A stretch of 64,000 nucleotides of DNA, from contig JAEPOG010000003.1 of NCBI GenBank assembly GCA_017643025.1, forward strand, positions 310,001 through 374,000, in the 5' to 3' direction. The DNA comes from Rhizobiaceae bacterium (GTDB lineage: Bacteria; Pseudomonadota; Alphaproteobacteria; Rhizobiales; Rhizobiaceae). The translations under genes and the position numbers were made by a program. Position 1 is the first letter of the stretch. Each line of letters opens with the position of its first letter. The notes under the pieces were generated by a model. It did no database searches. It saw only the letters and a program-made list of their open reading frames with translations, and was not told the origin of the DNA. Shown here one piece after another: positions 26,463 through 34,478 of the stretch.

Positions 26463-26938
26463 ACCTGCACCTCAGCCGCGATCTCTGCGGCCTTGGCGGC
26501 GTCGAGCCGCCCGATCACCTCGCCATCGAGCATCGCCGACGGCGCGCAGGCGCACAGGCCCAGGCAGTAGACCGGTTCCAGCGTCACCGAACCGTCCTTC
26601 GACGTCTCATGGAACTTGATGCCGAGCAGATCCTGCAGCCGCTCGGCGATCGCATCACCGCCCATCGACTGGCATGCCTCCGCGCGGCAGAGCTTCAGCA
26701 CGTGCCGGCCCGGCGGATGGTCGCGATAGTCGTGATAGAAGGAAACGACGCCATAGACCTCGGCGCGGGTGAGGTTCAGCGCCTCGGCGATGACCGGCAG
26801 CACATCGCGCGGAACGTGGCCGAACTCGGCCTGGATGCCGTGGAGGATCGGCAGAAGCGGCCCTTCGAGCGACTTCATCTCGTCGATGATCGCCGAAACC
26901 TTCGTCGTAAGCTCGGTACCGTGCAGCTGCATCGTCAT
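26459..26938 (-). CDS. fdsG: NAD-dependent formate dehydrogenase gamma subunit FdsG (2Fe-2S)
   Basis: NuoE-like subunit, 159 aa, with a thioredoxin-like 2Fe-2S domain: LCRAEACQSMGG and CLGLCACAPSAML provide the four cysteines. Start at 26938 (MTMQLHGTE) is set by the strong AGGGAGG 6 nt upstream. An upstream in-frame ATG would add about 19 residues that do not resemble the family. First gene of the fds operon, 134 nt downstream of the LysR gene, with a palindrome in the gap. Confidence 0.95.
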   Translation of the reverse strand: MTMQLHGTELTTKVSAIIDEMKSLEGPLLPILHGIQAEFGHVPRDVLPVIAEALNLTRAEVYGVVSFYHDYRDHPPGRHVLKLCRAEACQSMGGDAIAERLQDLLGIKFHETSKDGSVTLEPVYCLGLCACAPSAMLDGEVIGRLDAAKAAEIAAEVQV

Positions 26939-27025
26939 GCAGCGCCCTCCCTGCAATGGCCGCCATTCGGCTAAGCCGTTTAGAAACCAGAACAAACCGG
27001 CAATTTCAATAAAGCGGAACCGTTG

Positions 27026-27048
27026 TTTGATAGGAATCTTCTATCAAA
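27026..27048. promoter_or_regulatory. Palindromic LysR-type operator before fdsG
   Basis: TTTGATAG-N7-CTATCAAA, perfect 8-bp arms, containing a T-N11-A core (T27031, A27043). With a 3-nt bulge on the left the arms extend to ACCG...CGGT. It lies 88 nt upstream of the fdsG start. ATAG-N7-CTAT is the classic LysR/OxyR-type half-site geometry. A role as terminator for lysR is possible but there is no U-run. Confidence 0.7.
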
Positions 27049-27072
27049 CGGTGCTGCGAGGGCAGCAATAGG

Positions 27073-27972
27073 TCAGGTGCGCAGGTCGAGTTGGTCCGCC
27101 AGCGCCGCCGCCTCGCTCAAAAACGCCGCGACCAGCGGCGTGTGCGGCTCGCGCCGCGCCGCGATCAGCCCGACGATGTGGCTGGCGTCGGGTTCGACGA
27201 TCGGAATGGCGCGGATCGGTTCGGTGAAGCCGAACGTCTCCGCCAGATTGAGCGGCATGATCGATGACCATTTGCCGGTGCGGATGTGCGAAAACAGCAC
27301 GATCATCGAGTTCGATTCCAGCGTCGGCCGCGCCGACACGCCGGCCTCGGCCAGATGGTGATCGATGATGCGCCGATTCTGCATGTCGGGCGTCAGCAGG
27401 CAGAGCGGCATTTCGGCCACCTCGGCCCATGTCACCTTCTCACGCTCCGACAGCGGGTTTCCGGCTGCGGTGATGAGCTGGTAGCGCTCCGAATAAAGTG
27501 GCACCGACACGACGCGACCGAGCGGCTCGTTGTCGAGATAGGTGATGCCGATGTCGATGTCGAAATTGCCGAGAAGCGTCAGCACCTCCACCGAGTTGCG
27601 CGACAGGATGGAGAAATTCACGCCCGGATGCCGCTCGCGGAACGGCGTCGTCAGTGCTGCGATCATGGCGAGCGCGGTAGGGATGGCCGCGATCCGTAGC
27701 CGGCCGGAAAGGCCGTGCCGTGCGGCGCGCATCTCCTCGCGCATGGTGCGCGCGTCGCCGGCAATGCGCCGAGCCCAGGCGAGCACCTGCTCGCCCTCGG
27801 GCGTCAGCCCCTGGAAGCGTGAGCCGCGTTTGACCAGCAGCACGCCGAGCTGGTCTTCGAGCTGCTTGATCGCCGCCGACAGCGTCGGCTGGGTGATGCC
27901 GAGCTCTTCCGCCGCTCGGCCGAAATGCTCCGCCCGCGCCAGCGCGATGAAAAATTCGAGCTTGTCGATCAT
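27073..27972 (-). CDS. LysR-family transcriptional regulator, probable fds regulator
   Basis: Full-length LysR protein, 299 aa. The winged helix-turn-helix is at residues 1-60 (FIALARAEHFGRAAEELGITQPTLSAAIKQLEDQLG), followed by the periplasmic-binding-like effector domain (LRIAAIPTALAMIAALTTPF, FDIDIGITYLDNEPLG). It is encoded upstream of the formate dehydrogenase genes and in the same direction, not divergent. LysR proteins in this position (FdsR-type) control formate dehydrogenase in other proteobacteria. The palindrome at 27026-27048 is the obvious binding site. Confidence 0.88.
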   Translation of the reverse strand: MIDKLEFFIALARAEHFGRAAEELGITQPTLSAAIKQLEDQLGVLLVKRGSRFQGLTPEGEQVLAWARRIAGDARTMREEMRAARHGLSGRLRIAAIPTALAMIAALTTPFRERHPGVNFSILSRNSVEVLTLLGNFDIDIGITYLDNEPLGRVVSVPLYSERYQLITAAGNPLSEREKVTWAEVAEMPLCLLTPDMQNRRIIDHHLAEAGVSARPTLESNSMIVLFSHIRTGKWSSIMPLNLAETFGFTEPIRAIPIVEPDASHIVGLIAARREPHTPLVAAFLSEAAALADQLDLRT

Positions 27973-28019
27973 GGCGCGAACCTAGCGGCGACGGCAGTTC
28001 GCGCCAATCGATTTGATGC

Positions 28020-28505
28020 TCAGCCCTTCGCCGCCGCCTCCAGTTCGGCTACGTCGAGCTTCACCATCTTCATCATCGCCTGCGTGACGCGCTTGGCGAC
28101 CTCGCGGTCCGTTCCATTCATGTAGCGGTACAGGACTTCAGGTACGATCTGCCATGCGAAGCCGTATTTGTCCTTCACCCAGCCGCACTGGACTTCCTTG
28201 CCGCCGTCGGCCTTGAGCTTGTTCCAATATTCGTCGACTTCCGCCTGGTCGGCACACAGCACCTGGAACGAGACGGCGTCGTTGGGTACACCATCAGGAT
28301 GTTTGCCGCCGTTCAGGCAGAAGAACTGCACCCCAGCGATCGTCACATCGGCCGTCAGCACCTGCCCTTCGACATTGTACGGTTCGGCTCCTGCCGGCGC
28401 GCGCACCACCTCACCAAGCTCGGTGTTGCGGAAGACGGAAGCATAGAACTTGGCTGCCTCTTCGGCCTGGGTTTCGAACCACAGCCAGTTGCTGATCTTG
28501 TTCAT
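28020..28505 (-). CDS. VOC-superfamily (PhnB/3-demethylubiquinone methyltransferase-like) protein
   Basis: Small cytoplasmic protein of 161 aa with the paired beta-alpha-beta-beta-beta modules of the vicinal oxygen chelate fold. Family pattern: WFETQAEEAAKFYASVFRNTELGEV, then FFCLNGGKHPDGVPNDAVSFQV, then EVDEYWNKLKADGGKEVQCGWVKDKYGFAWQIVP, typical of the domain once called 3-demethylubiquinone-9 3-methyltransferase. Such proteins are not methyltransferases by themselves and the activity is unknown. Good ribosome binding site (GGAGA). Stands alone, 47 nt before the lysR start. Confidence 0.8.
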   Translation of the reverse strand: MNKISNWLWFETQAEEAAKFYASVFRNTELGEVVRAPAGAEPYNVEGQVLTADVTIAGVQFFCLNGGKHPDGVPNDAVSFQVLCADQAEVDEYWNKLKADGGKEVQCGWVKDKYGFAWQIVPEVLYRYMNGTDREVAKRVTQAMMKMVKLDVAELEAAAKG

Positions 28506-28583
28506 GGTCGGTCTCCTTCCGTTGCGAATAGTCCCAAGGACGGAGCAACGGTGCCGGAGCCGACAGAAGCCAAAAGATTTGTC

Positions 28584-29714
28584 TCAGTCCAGCGTCCGGC
28601 GGAACCTGAGCAGGGCGATCGTCGCATAGGCGAATATGAAGACGACAAGGATGGATGTTTCCCACGCCACGGCCGGCAGTTCGGCCCCCTTGAGCATGAC
28701 GGCGCGGATGACCCGCAGGAAATGCGTCAGGGGGAAGATCTCCCCGATCCACTGCGCCCAGATCGGCATGCCTCGGAAAGGAAACATGAAACCGGACAAC
28801 AGGATCGACGGCAGGAAGAAAAAGAAGGTGAGCTGCAGCGCCTGCATCTGGGTGCGCGCCACTGTTGATATGAAATAGCCGAGCAGCACGAGCCCAAGCA
28901 CGAACAGCAGGATGGCGTTGAGCAGGAGCACGATCGATCCGACGAAGGGAACGCCGAACATCAGCTTGGCCGCGGTCAGCACGACCACCACCTGAACCGC
29001 GCCGACGACGAGATAGGGCAGCACCTTGCCGAGCATGATCTCGAAGGGACTCGCCGGCATGGCGAGCAGGTTTTCCATCGTGCCGCGCTCGGTCTCGCGG
29101 GTCAGCGCGATGGAGGTCATCATCACCATCGTCATCTGCAGGATGACGCCGAGCAGGCCCGGCACGATGTTGTATTGCGAAATGCCCTCCGGGTTGTAGC
29201 GCCGGTGGACCACCACTTCGAGCCGCGCATCGGCATCCGCCCCCGGCTGTACGCCGCGCTCCCGGTTGAGCGCGTTCTGCGCCACCGTGCTCAGCGTCGA
29301 GATGGCGCCGCTGGCGGCTGAGGGATCGGTGGCGTCAGCCTCGATCAGGATCTGCGGGCCGTCGCCGCGCTCGACGCGGCGTGCGAAGTCGGAGGGAATG
29401 GTGACGACGAACACCACGTCGCCGCGCGAGATCAGGAACTCGCCTTCCTGCTCGCTGTTCACGATGTGATCGAAGCGGTAGTAGCCGGTGGTCTCCAGCG
29501 CCGACACCATGGCGCGCGAATATTGGTCCTGGCTGAGCACGACGAGCGCTGCCGGCAGCGCCTTGGGGTCGCTGTTGATGGCGAAGCCGAACAATACGAG
29601 CTGCACCAGCGGCACGCCAAGCATCATGCCGAAGGTGATGCGGTCGCGCCGCATCTGGATGAACTCCTTCATCAGCAGCGCGCCGAGGCGGGTAAGGGAG
29701 AAGATGCGGTTCAT
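28584..29714 (-). CDS. ABC-2 type efflux permease (YbhS/YbhR family)
   Basis: Inner-membrane permease, 376 aa: N-terminal LLMKEFIQMRRDRITFGMMLGVPLVQLVLFGFAI, a large extracytoplasmic domain (about 50-180), then five to six membrane segments, with RETERGTMENLLAMP as the conserved coupling motif. Overlaps the ATPase gene by 4 nt. In Escherichia coli ybhFSR there are two such permeases; here only one is present, so it probably forms a homodimer. It exports an unknown compound with the HlyD protein encoded upstream. Confidence 0.87.
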   Translation of the reverse strand: MNRIFSLTRLGALLMKEFIQMRRDRITFGMMLGVPLVQLVLFGFAINSDPKALPAALVVLSQDQYSRAMVSALETTGYYRFDHIVNSEQEGEFLISRGDVVFVVTIPSDFARRVERGDGPQILIEADATDPSAASGAISTLSTVAQNALNRERGVQPGADADARLEVVVHRRYNPEGISQYNIVPGLLGVILQMTMVMMTSIALTRETERGTMENLLAMPASPFEIMLGKVLPYLVVGAVQVVVVLTAAKLMFGVPFVGSIVLLLNAILLFVLGLVLLGYFISTVARTQMQALQLTFFFFLPSILLSGFMFPFRGMPIWAQWIGEIFPLTHFLRVIRAVMLKGAELPAVAWETSILVVFIFAYATIALLRFRRTLD

Positions 29715-30628
29715 TGCATGTTGTCCCGCGAGCCGGCCATGAACTGGATGAACACGTCCTCAAGGCTGGTTTCGCCGCGCTCGACCGTCACGCCTTCCCG
29801 TTTGCGGAAAGGCTGCAGCGCCTTCTCCAGCGCCTTCGCGTCGGAGCCGACGACATGCAGCGTCGTGCCGAAGGGCGCCACCTGATCGACGCCCGGCGTC
29901 TCGGCAAGCGCCTTCGCGACTTCACCCAGCCGCGCGCCGCGCAGCACGAAGGTGGTGAGCCCGGCGTCGCGCACGACCTCTTCGACCGTGCCGGTCGCCA
30001 CCATCTTGCCGTAGGCGATGTAGCTGATGCGATGGCAGCGCTCCGCTTCGTCCATGTAATGGGTGGAGACGAGAACGGTCAGCCCGCCGGCCGCCAGCCG
30101 GTGTATCTCGTCCCAGAACTCGCGCCGCGCCTTGGGGTCGACGCCCGCCGTCGGCTCGTCGAGCAGGAGCAATTGCGGCTCGTGCATGATGCAGGCGGCA
30201 AGCGCCAGCCTCTGTTTCCAGCCGCCCGAAAGCGTACCCGCGAGCTGGTTGCGCCGCGAGGTGAGGCCGAGGTCTTCCAGCGTTCGGTCGACATATTGCT
30301 TGCGGGGTTTGAGCTGGTAGAGCCGCGCCACGAAATCGAGGTTCTCGGCGATCGTCAGGTCCTCGTAGAAGGAGAAGCGCTGGGTCATGTAGCCGACCTC
30401 GCGCTTGATCCTCAGGCTCTCGGTCTCGAGGTTGAAACCCAGCACCGTGCCGCCGCCGCCGTCGGGCGTCAGCAGGCCGCACATGAGGCGAATAGTGGTC
30501 GTCTTGCCCGACCCGTTGGGACCGAGAAAGCCGACGATCTCTCCCTTCTCGACCGACATGGACACATGGTCGACAACGGTCCTGTCGCCGAAGCGCTTAA
30601 CGAGATCGTGCACCTCGATGGCGTTCAT
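29711..30628 (-). CDS. ABC efflux transporter ATP-binding protein
   Basis: Single ABC ATPase, 305 aa, starting at 30628 (MNAIEVHDLVKRFGDRT). Walker A GPNGSGKTT, signature TLSGGWKQRLALAACI, Walker [15 protein letters not shown]-loop VSTHYMDEAERC. The GGW variant of the signature is common in the YbhF/DrrA group. The C-terminal 80 residues form the usual DrrA-like regulatory extension. Most YbhF proteins are double-ATPase fusions of about 580 aa; this is a single one. Between this gene and the upstream HlyD gene lies a 123-nt gap with a repeat element. Confidence 0.88.
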   Translation of the reverse strand: MNAIEVHDLVKRFGDRTVVDHVSMSVEKGEIVGFLGPNGSGKTTTIRLMCGLLTPDGGGGTVLGFNLETESLRIKREVGYMTQRFSFYEDLTIAENLDFVARLYQLKPRKQYVDRTLEDLGLTSRRNQLAGTLSGGWKQRLALAACIMHEPQLLLLDEPTAGVDPKARREFWDEIHRLAAGGLTVLVSTHYMDEAERCHRISYIAYGKMVATGTVEEVVRDAGLTTFVLRGARLGEVAKALAETPGVDQVAPFGTTLHVVGSDAKALEKALQPFRKREGVTVERGETSLEDVFIQFMAGSRDNMQ

Positions 30629-30645
30629 TGCCCGCCTCCGGCGCA

Positions 30646-30759
30646 GTGAATGGCGAATGGTGAATGGTGAATGGCACGGCGCGCGGGCAGGGAGCCGCGC
30701 CGCAGACACTCGTTACTGACCCGATGCCTCGTCATGGCCACTCACCATTCGCTATTCAC
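30646..30759. repeat. GTGAATGG short repeats forming an inverted repeat
   Basis: Left arm 30646-30674 is built of GTGAATGG, CGAATGG, TGAATGG, TGAATGG units. The right arm, 30738-30759, reads on the minus strand GTGAATAGCGAATGGTGAGTGG, the same motif with two mismatches. The arms flank about 63 nt of GC-rich sequence. The right arm runs into the last codons and stop of the HlyD gene, so the insertion appears to have supplied the present stop region. Confidence 0.6.
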
Positions 30760-31702
30760 CGCTGGCCAACCGTACGTCGACGATCTGGCCCGGCTTCAGC
30801 GGGCCGGCCTCGCCCTCGGGCCGGGCCTCGATCAGATGCGAGAGCTTCTGCCGGCTCTCCAGTGAGTAGATTACCGGTGGCGTGAATTCCGGCTCCGGCG
30901 AGGCGTAGCTGACGAGGGCGGTAAGCCCCTCCGGGCAGCCGTCGCACGACACAGCGAGCCGGTCGCCGATCCGGATGGTGGAAAAGCTTTCCTCCGGCAC
31001 GTAGAGCTTCAGTTTCACCGCGCCGTCCGGGAGCATGGAGATGACCGGCGCGGAGGGTCCGGAGATGTCGCCGGGATTGCGGATCACATCGCTGATCTGG
31101 CCGGGCTCCGGCGCGGTCAGCGTCCGCTTGGACAGCCGCCAGCGCGCGTGTTCAAGGGTTGCGCTGGCCTGCTCGACCTGATGTTCCGCGGCGGTGATGG
31201 CCTCCGCGCGGGCGGGCAGCCGGGCGACTTCGAGATCGGCCTCGGCGCGGCCCACCGCTGCCTCCGCCATTGTTACCGATGTCTCGGCCTTGTCGAGATC
31301 GGCCTGCGTGGCGATGCCGCGCTCGAACAGATCTTGCGTCCGTTCGAATACCCGGCGCGCCTCCGCCGCCTGTGCCCGCGCCGAACGCAGCGCCGCTTCG
31401 AGTACGGCTATCTCCTCGGGGCGACGTCCCTGCTTGAGGTCGGCGAGTTGCGCCTGCGCCTGAGCAAGTGCTGCGCTCGCCTGCGACACCGCGATCTCGG
31501 CGTCGGTGTTTTCGAGAAGGACAAGCGGTTGGCCCGCATCCACCATGTCGCCGCGACGGACATTGACGATGCGCACCTCGGCGCTCTCGATGGGCGCAAG
31601 ACGCACGAACTCGCCTTCGACGTAACCGACGGCCAGCGGCGGCGGCGCGCCGCACGCGGCGAACAATGATGCCGAAAGCGGAATCCAGCACAGGAAACTC
31701 AT
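30752..31702 (-). CDS. HlyD-family periplasmic adaptor (membrane fusion) protein
   Basis: Periplasmic adaptor linking the ABC-2 exporter to the outer membrane, 316 aa. The N-terminal export signal ends at SLFAACG; the Cys could be lipidated although Phe at -3 is atypical for a lipobox. The split lipoyl motif (VRIVNVRRGDMVDAGQPLVLLE and SKRTLTAPEPGQISDVIRNPGD) surrounds a long Ala/Glu coiled coil (about 70-190). It matches YbhG/YhiI in layout. Overlaps the TetR gene stop by 4 nt. Confidence 0.88.
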   Translation of the reverse strand: MSFLCWIPLSASLFAACGAPPPLAVGYVEGEFVRLAPIESAEVRIVNVRRGDMVDAGQPLVLLENTDAEIAVSQASAALAQAQAQLADLKQGRRPEEIAVLEAALRSARAQAAEARRVFERTQDLFERGIATQADLDKAETSVTMAEAAVGRAEADLEVARLPARAEAITAAEHQVEQASATLEHARWRLSKRTLTAPEPGQISDVIRNPGDISGPSAPVISMLPDGAVKLKLYVPEESFSTIRIGDRLAVSCDGCPEGLTALVSYASPEPEFTPPVIYSLESRQKLSHLIEARPEGEAGPLKPGQIVDVRLASGE

Positions 31703-32376
31703 ACCCTCGCCTCCCGGCGGGCGCGTATCACCGCGCGAAGATTGTTGGATGCCACGGCCGCCAGCTTCGCCGCCTCATCGGGGCCGATAGACGACCAGCC
31801 CATGCGCCGGATCACGGCTTCGCGGCCGATGCGCAGATAGACGACCTGGCCGATCATCGTGAAAACGGCGATGCGGGTCTCTTCGCTCTCAGCGGGTTCG
31901 CCGGTCGCTTGTTCCCACAGCTGGCACAGCCGTTTGTGAAGAGGCTCGAAGGCCGCGCTGTACATGATGTCGAGAACCGGTCCGGGGTGCGAGATTTCGC
32001 GCAGCACGAACTGGACGAGCTGGGGCGCGACACGTCCGGCAACCAGAAAACGCACAACGCTCTCGACGGTATGGACCAGCCGTTCCTCGGCTTGCTCGGC
32101 TCCGGTGGGCAGTGCTTCGTCGATGCCGACTGCCTTGCCGGCGATTGAACGCAGCGTCTCGACGACAAAGCGCGCGCACGCCTCGCGCAGCCCGCTCTTG
32201 CCGCCGAAATGATAAGCGATCGAACCGATATTGGCCTTCGCGGCCGCCGCGATGCGGCGCGTTGATGTACCGGCAAAGCCGTGCGAACCGAACTCGGCCA
32301 GCCCAGCCATCAGCAAGGCCTTGCGGGTCGCCTCGGCGCCAGCGGCGCGGCCAGTTTCGTCGTCATTCTCGGACAT
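31699..32376 (-). CDS. TetR-family regulator of the CecR (YbiH) type
   Basis: Repressor, 225 aa. N-terminal helix-turn-helix STRRIAAAAKANIGSIAYHFGGKSGLREA, then a CerR/DUF1956-type C-terminal domain (VRFLVAGRVAPQLVQFVLREISHPGPVLDIMY). The start at 32376 (MSENDDET) is preferred to ATG 32412, because the extra residues MILINRSIKF are coded by the palindromic operator. The order tetR-hlyD-ATPase-permease copies Escherichia coli cecR-ybhGFSR, where the regulator controls a drug exporter. First gene of the unit, divergent from mrp. Confidence 0.87.
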   Translation of the reverse strand: MSENDDETGRAAGAEATRKALLMAGLAEFGSHGFAGTSTRRIAAAAKANIGSIAYHFGGKSGLREACARFVVETLRSIAGKAVGIDEALPTGAEQAEERLVHTVESVVRFLVAGRVAPQLVQFVLREISHPGPVLDIMYSAAFEPLHKRLCQLWEQATGEPAESEETRIAVFTMIGQVVYLRIGREAVIRRMGWSSIGPDEAAKLAAVASNNLRAVIRARREARV

Positions 32377-32385
32377 GGCTGGGAA

Positions 32386-32407
32386 TTTAATCGATCGATT
32401 GATTAAA
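32386..32407. promoter_or_regulatory. CecR-type operator between tetR and mrp
   Basis: TTTAATC-N8-GATTAAA, with the inner perfect palindrome AATCGATCGATT, AT-rich in a GC-rich region, 10 nt upstream of the regulator start codon. Position and symmetry fit autoregulation by the TetR protein. Confidence 0.65.
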
Positions 32408-32484
32408 ATCAAGAGGCGACCATGCCGCCTTGGACTCAGACGTGAAAGCGACTATCTGGCGGGCAACGACAGAGCAGGAACACA

Positions 32485-33639
32485 ATGACCGTCACCAAGG
32501 AAGCTGTCACCGAGACATTGCGGACAATCCGCGGTCCCGACCTCGAAGGCGACATCGTCTCGCTCGGGCTGGTCTCGGATATCTTCATCGCCGATTCCAA
32601 GGTGTTCTTTTCGATCACCGTGCCCGCTGCTCGCGCGCAGGAACTCGAGCCGCTGCGCACGGCGGCCGAAAAGGCGGTGAAGGCGATGCCTGGGGTCGCC
32701 GGTGCGGTCGTCGCGCTGACAGCTGAGAAGAAGGGCGGCGGCATGGAGGCGGCACCCCCGAAAGCCGCGCCGCAACCGCAACGCCCTTCTGGTCCCCCAC
32801 CGGCTGCGCCAGGCGCCCGTGCCGGCAAGCGCGGCGTGCCGGGGGTGAAATCGATCATCGCCGTTGCGTCCGGCAAAGGCGGCGTCGGCAAGTCGACCAC
32901 AGCCGCGAATGTCGCGCTTGGACTTGCGGCGCTTGGCCTGAAAATCGGTCTGCTCGATGCCGATATCTATGGGCCCTCGGTGCCGCGGCTCATGGGCCTG
33001 AAGGGCAAGCCGGAGACGGTCGACGGCAAGATCCTGAAGCCGATGGAAGGTCACGGCATAAAGGTCATGTCGATCGGCTTTTTGGTCGAGGAAGAGACGC
33101 CGATGATCTGGCGCGGACCGATGGTTATGTCGGCGCTTACTCAGCTGCTGCGCGAAGTCGCCTGGGGCGAACTCGACGTGCTGGTCGTGGACATGCCGCC
33201 CGGCACCGGCGACGCGCAGCTGACGATGGCGCAGCAGGTTCCGCTCGCCGGCGCGGTCATAGTTTCGACGCCGCAGGACCTCGCTCTCATCGACGCCCGC
33301 AAAGGCCTCAACATGTTCAACCGGGTCGACGTGCCGCTGCTCGGTATCGTCGAGAACATGAGCTATTTCATCGCCCCGGATACCGGCAATCGTTACGACA
33401 TTTTCGGCACCGGCGGCGCGCGCCGCGAGGCGGAAAGGCTGGGCGTTCCGTTTCTCGGCGAAGTGCCTCTGACGATGAATGTCCGCGAGACATCGGACAG
33501 CGGCCAGCCCGTCGTGGTGTCGGCGCCCGACGATCCTCAGGCCAGGGTCTATCGAGAGATCGCGGAGCGCGTGTGGGAGCGGCTCAAGGAAGAGACGTCG
33601 CTTGCCGAAGCGGCGACGCCGGCTATCGTGTTTGAGTAG
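32485..33639 (+). CDS. mrp: Mrp/ApbC-type P-loop ATPase (Fe-S cluster carrier family)
   Basis: MinD-like ATPase of the Mrp/ApbC family, 384 aa. Residues 5-80 are a MIP18/DUF59 domain; about 85-120 are a Pro/Ala linker; the deviant Walker A SGKGGVGKST is at residues 129-138; Walker B VVDMPPGTGDAQL follows. The usual CxxC after the NMSYF motif (as in ..CPNCG..) is absent here: the sequence is NMSYFIAPDTGNRYDIFG. In the family the CxxC binds the bridging cluster, so cluster carriage may differ. Divergent from the tetR unit; monocistronic or with the next gene (27-nt gap). Confidence 0.9.
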   Translation: MTVTKEAVTETLRTIRGPDLEGDIVSLGLVSDIFIADSKVFFSITVPAARAQELEPLRTAAEKAVKAMPGVAGAVVALTAEKKGGGMEAAPPKAAPQPQRPSGPPPAAPGARAGKRGVPGVKSIIAVASGKGGVGKSTTAANVALGLAALGLKIGLLDADIYGPSVPRLMGLKGKPETVDGKILKPMEGHGIKVMSIGFLVEEETPMIWRGPMVMSALTQLLREVAWGELDVLVVDMPPGTGDAQLTMAQQVPLAGAVIVSTPQDLALIDARKGLNMFNRVDVPLLGIVENMSYFIAPDTGNRYDIFGTGGARREAERLGVPFLGEVPLTMNVRETSDSGQPVVVSAPDDPQARVYREIAERVWERLKEETSLAEAATPAIVFE

Positions 33640-33666
33640 CCCGGCGAGAGCCCGGGAGGGGCGGCA

Positions 33667-34455
33667 TTGAACGATACGGTCATCCACGAGCGCCGCGACG
33701 GCTACGACATCCTGACGCTCAACCAGCCCGAACGGCTCAACCCGTTCAACGAGAAACAGCACGAGGCGCTGGCAGCCGCGTTCGAAGAGATCGAGAACAA
33801 CCCCGAATGCCGCGCAGTTATCCTGACGGGCGCCGGCCGCGGCTTCTGTGCGGGCCAGGATCTCGGCGAGCGCGATTTCGCCAACATGAAGGATGCGCCG
33901 GACCTCGGCGCCGGGCTGGAGAAGAACTACAATCCGCTTGTCCGGCGCATGCGCGGACTGGACAAGCCTGTAGTCTGTGCCGTGAACGGGGTTGCTGCCG
34001 GGGCGGGTGCCAATATCGCGCTTGCATGTGACATCGTCATCGCCGCACGCTCGGCAAGCTTCATTCAGGTGTTTGCCCGCATCGGCCTTATCCCGGACGC
34101 CGGGGGCACCTGGTGGCTGACGCAGCGCCTCGGCGAGGCGCGGGCGAAGGCCCTTGCCTTCACGACCGAACCGCTGACGGCAGAGAAAGCTGCCGAATGG
34201 GGACTAATCTGGAAAGCGGTGGACGACGAGAGTCTGATGGACGAAGCGATCGCGCTGGCAACGACGTTCGCGAACGGCCCGGCCAATGCCTATGCGCTCG
34301 CCAAGAAGGCTATCCAGGCCGCTTCATCGAATTCGCTGGACGCACAGCTCGACCTCGAGCGCACCCTTCAGCGTGAGGCCGGTCTGGCTGACGAGTATCG
34401 TGAGGGCGTCACCGCCTTCCACGAGAAACGCAAACCAAACTTCCGCAAGCGGTAG
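33667..34455 (+). CDS. paaG: Enoyl-CoA hydratase/isomerase, PaaG-like
   Basis: Crotonase-fold protein, 262 aa, the same length as Escherichia coli PaaG. Closely PaaG-like blocks: LTGAGRGFCAGQDLGERD (oxyanion hole Gly/Ala), KPVVCAVNGVAAGAGANIAL, and ARIGLIPDAGGTWWL, which contains the catalytic Asp of PaaG. PaaG isomerises ring-1,2-epoxyphenylacetyl-CoA to an oxepin-CoA; no other paa gene is nearby, so the true substrate may be another unsaturated acyl-CoA. The start is TTG at 33667 with GGGAGGGG just upstream. Confidence 0.8.
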   Translation: MNDTVIHERRDGYDILTLNQPERLNPFNEKQHEALAAAFEEIENNPECRAVILTGAGRGFCAGQDLGERDFANMKDAPDLGAGLEKNYNPLVRRMRGLDKPVVCAVNGVAAGAGANIALACDIVIAARSASFIQVFARIGLIPDAGGTWWLTQRLGEARAKALAFTTEPLTAEKAAEWGLIWKAVDDESLMDEAIALATTFANGPANAYALAKKAIQAASSNSLDAQLDLERTLQREAGLADEYREGVTAFHEKRKPNFRKR

Positions 34456-34478
34456 ACCGCCCCCAACTTCAATAGCGA

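Noticed and set aside
32377..32412. 12-residue N-terminal extension of the TetR regulator (MILINRSIKF...)
   Set aside because: The codons are the palindromic operator itself; the later ATG at 32376 starts the family-like sequence.
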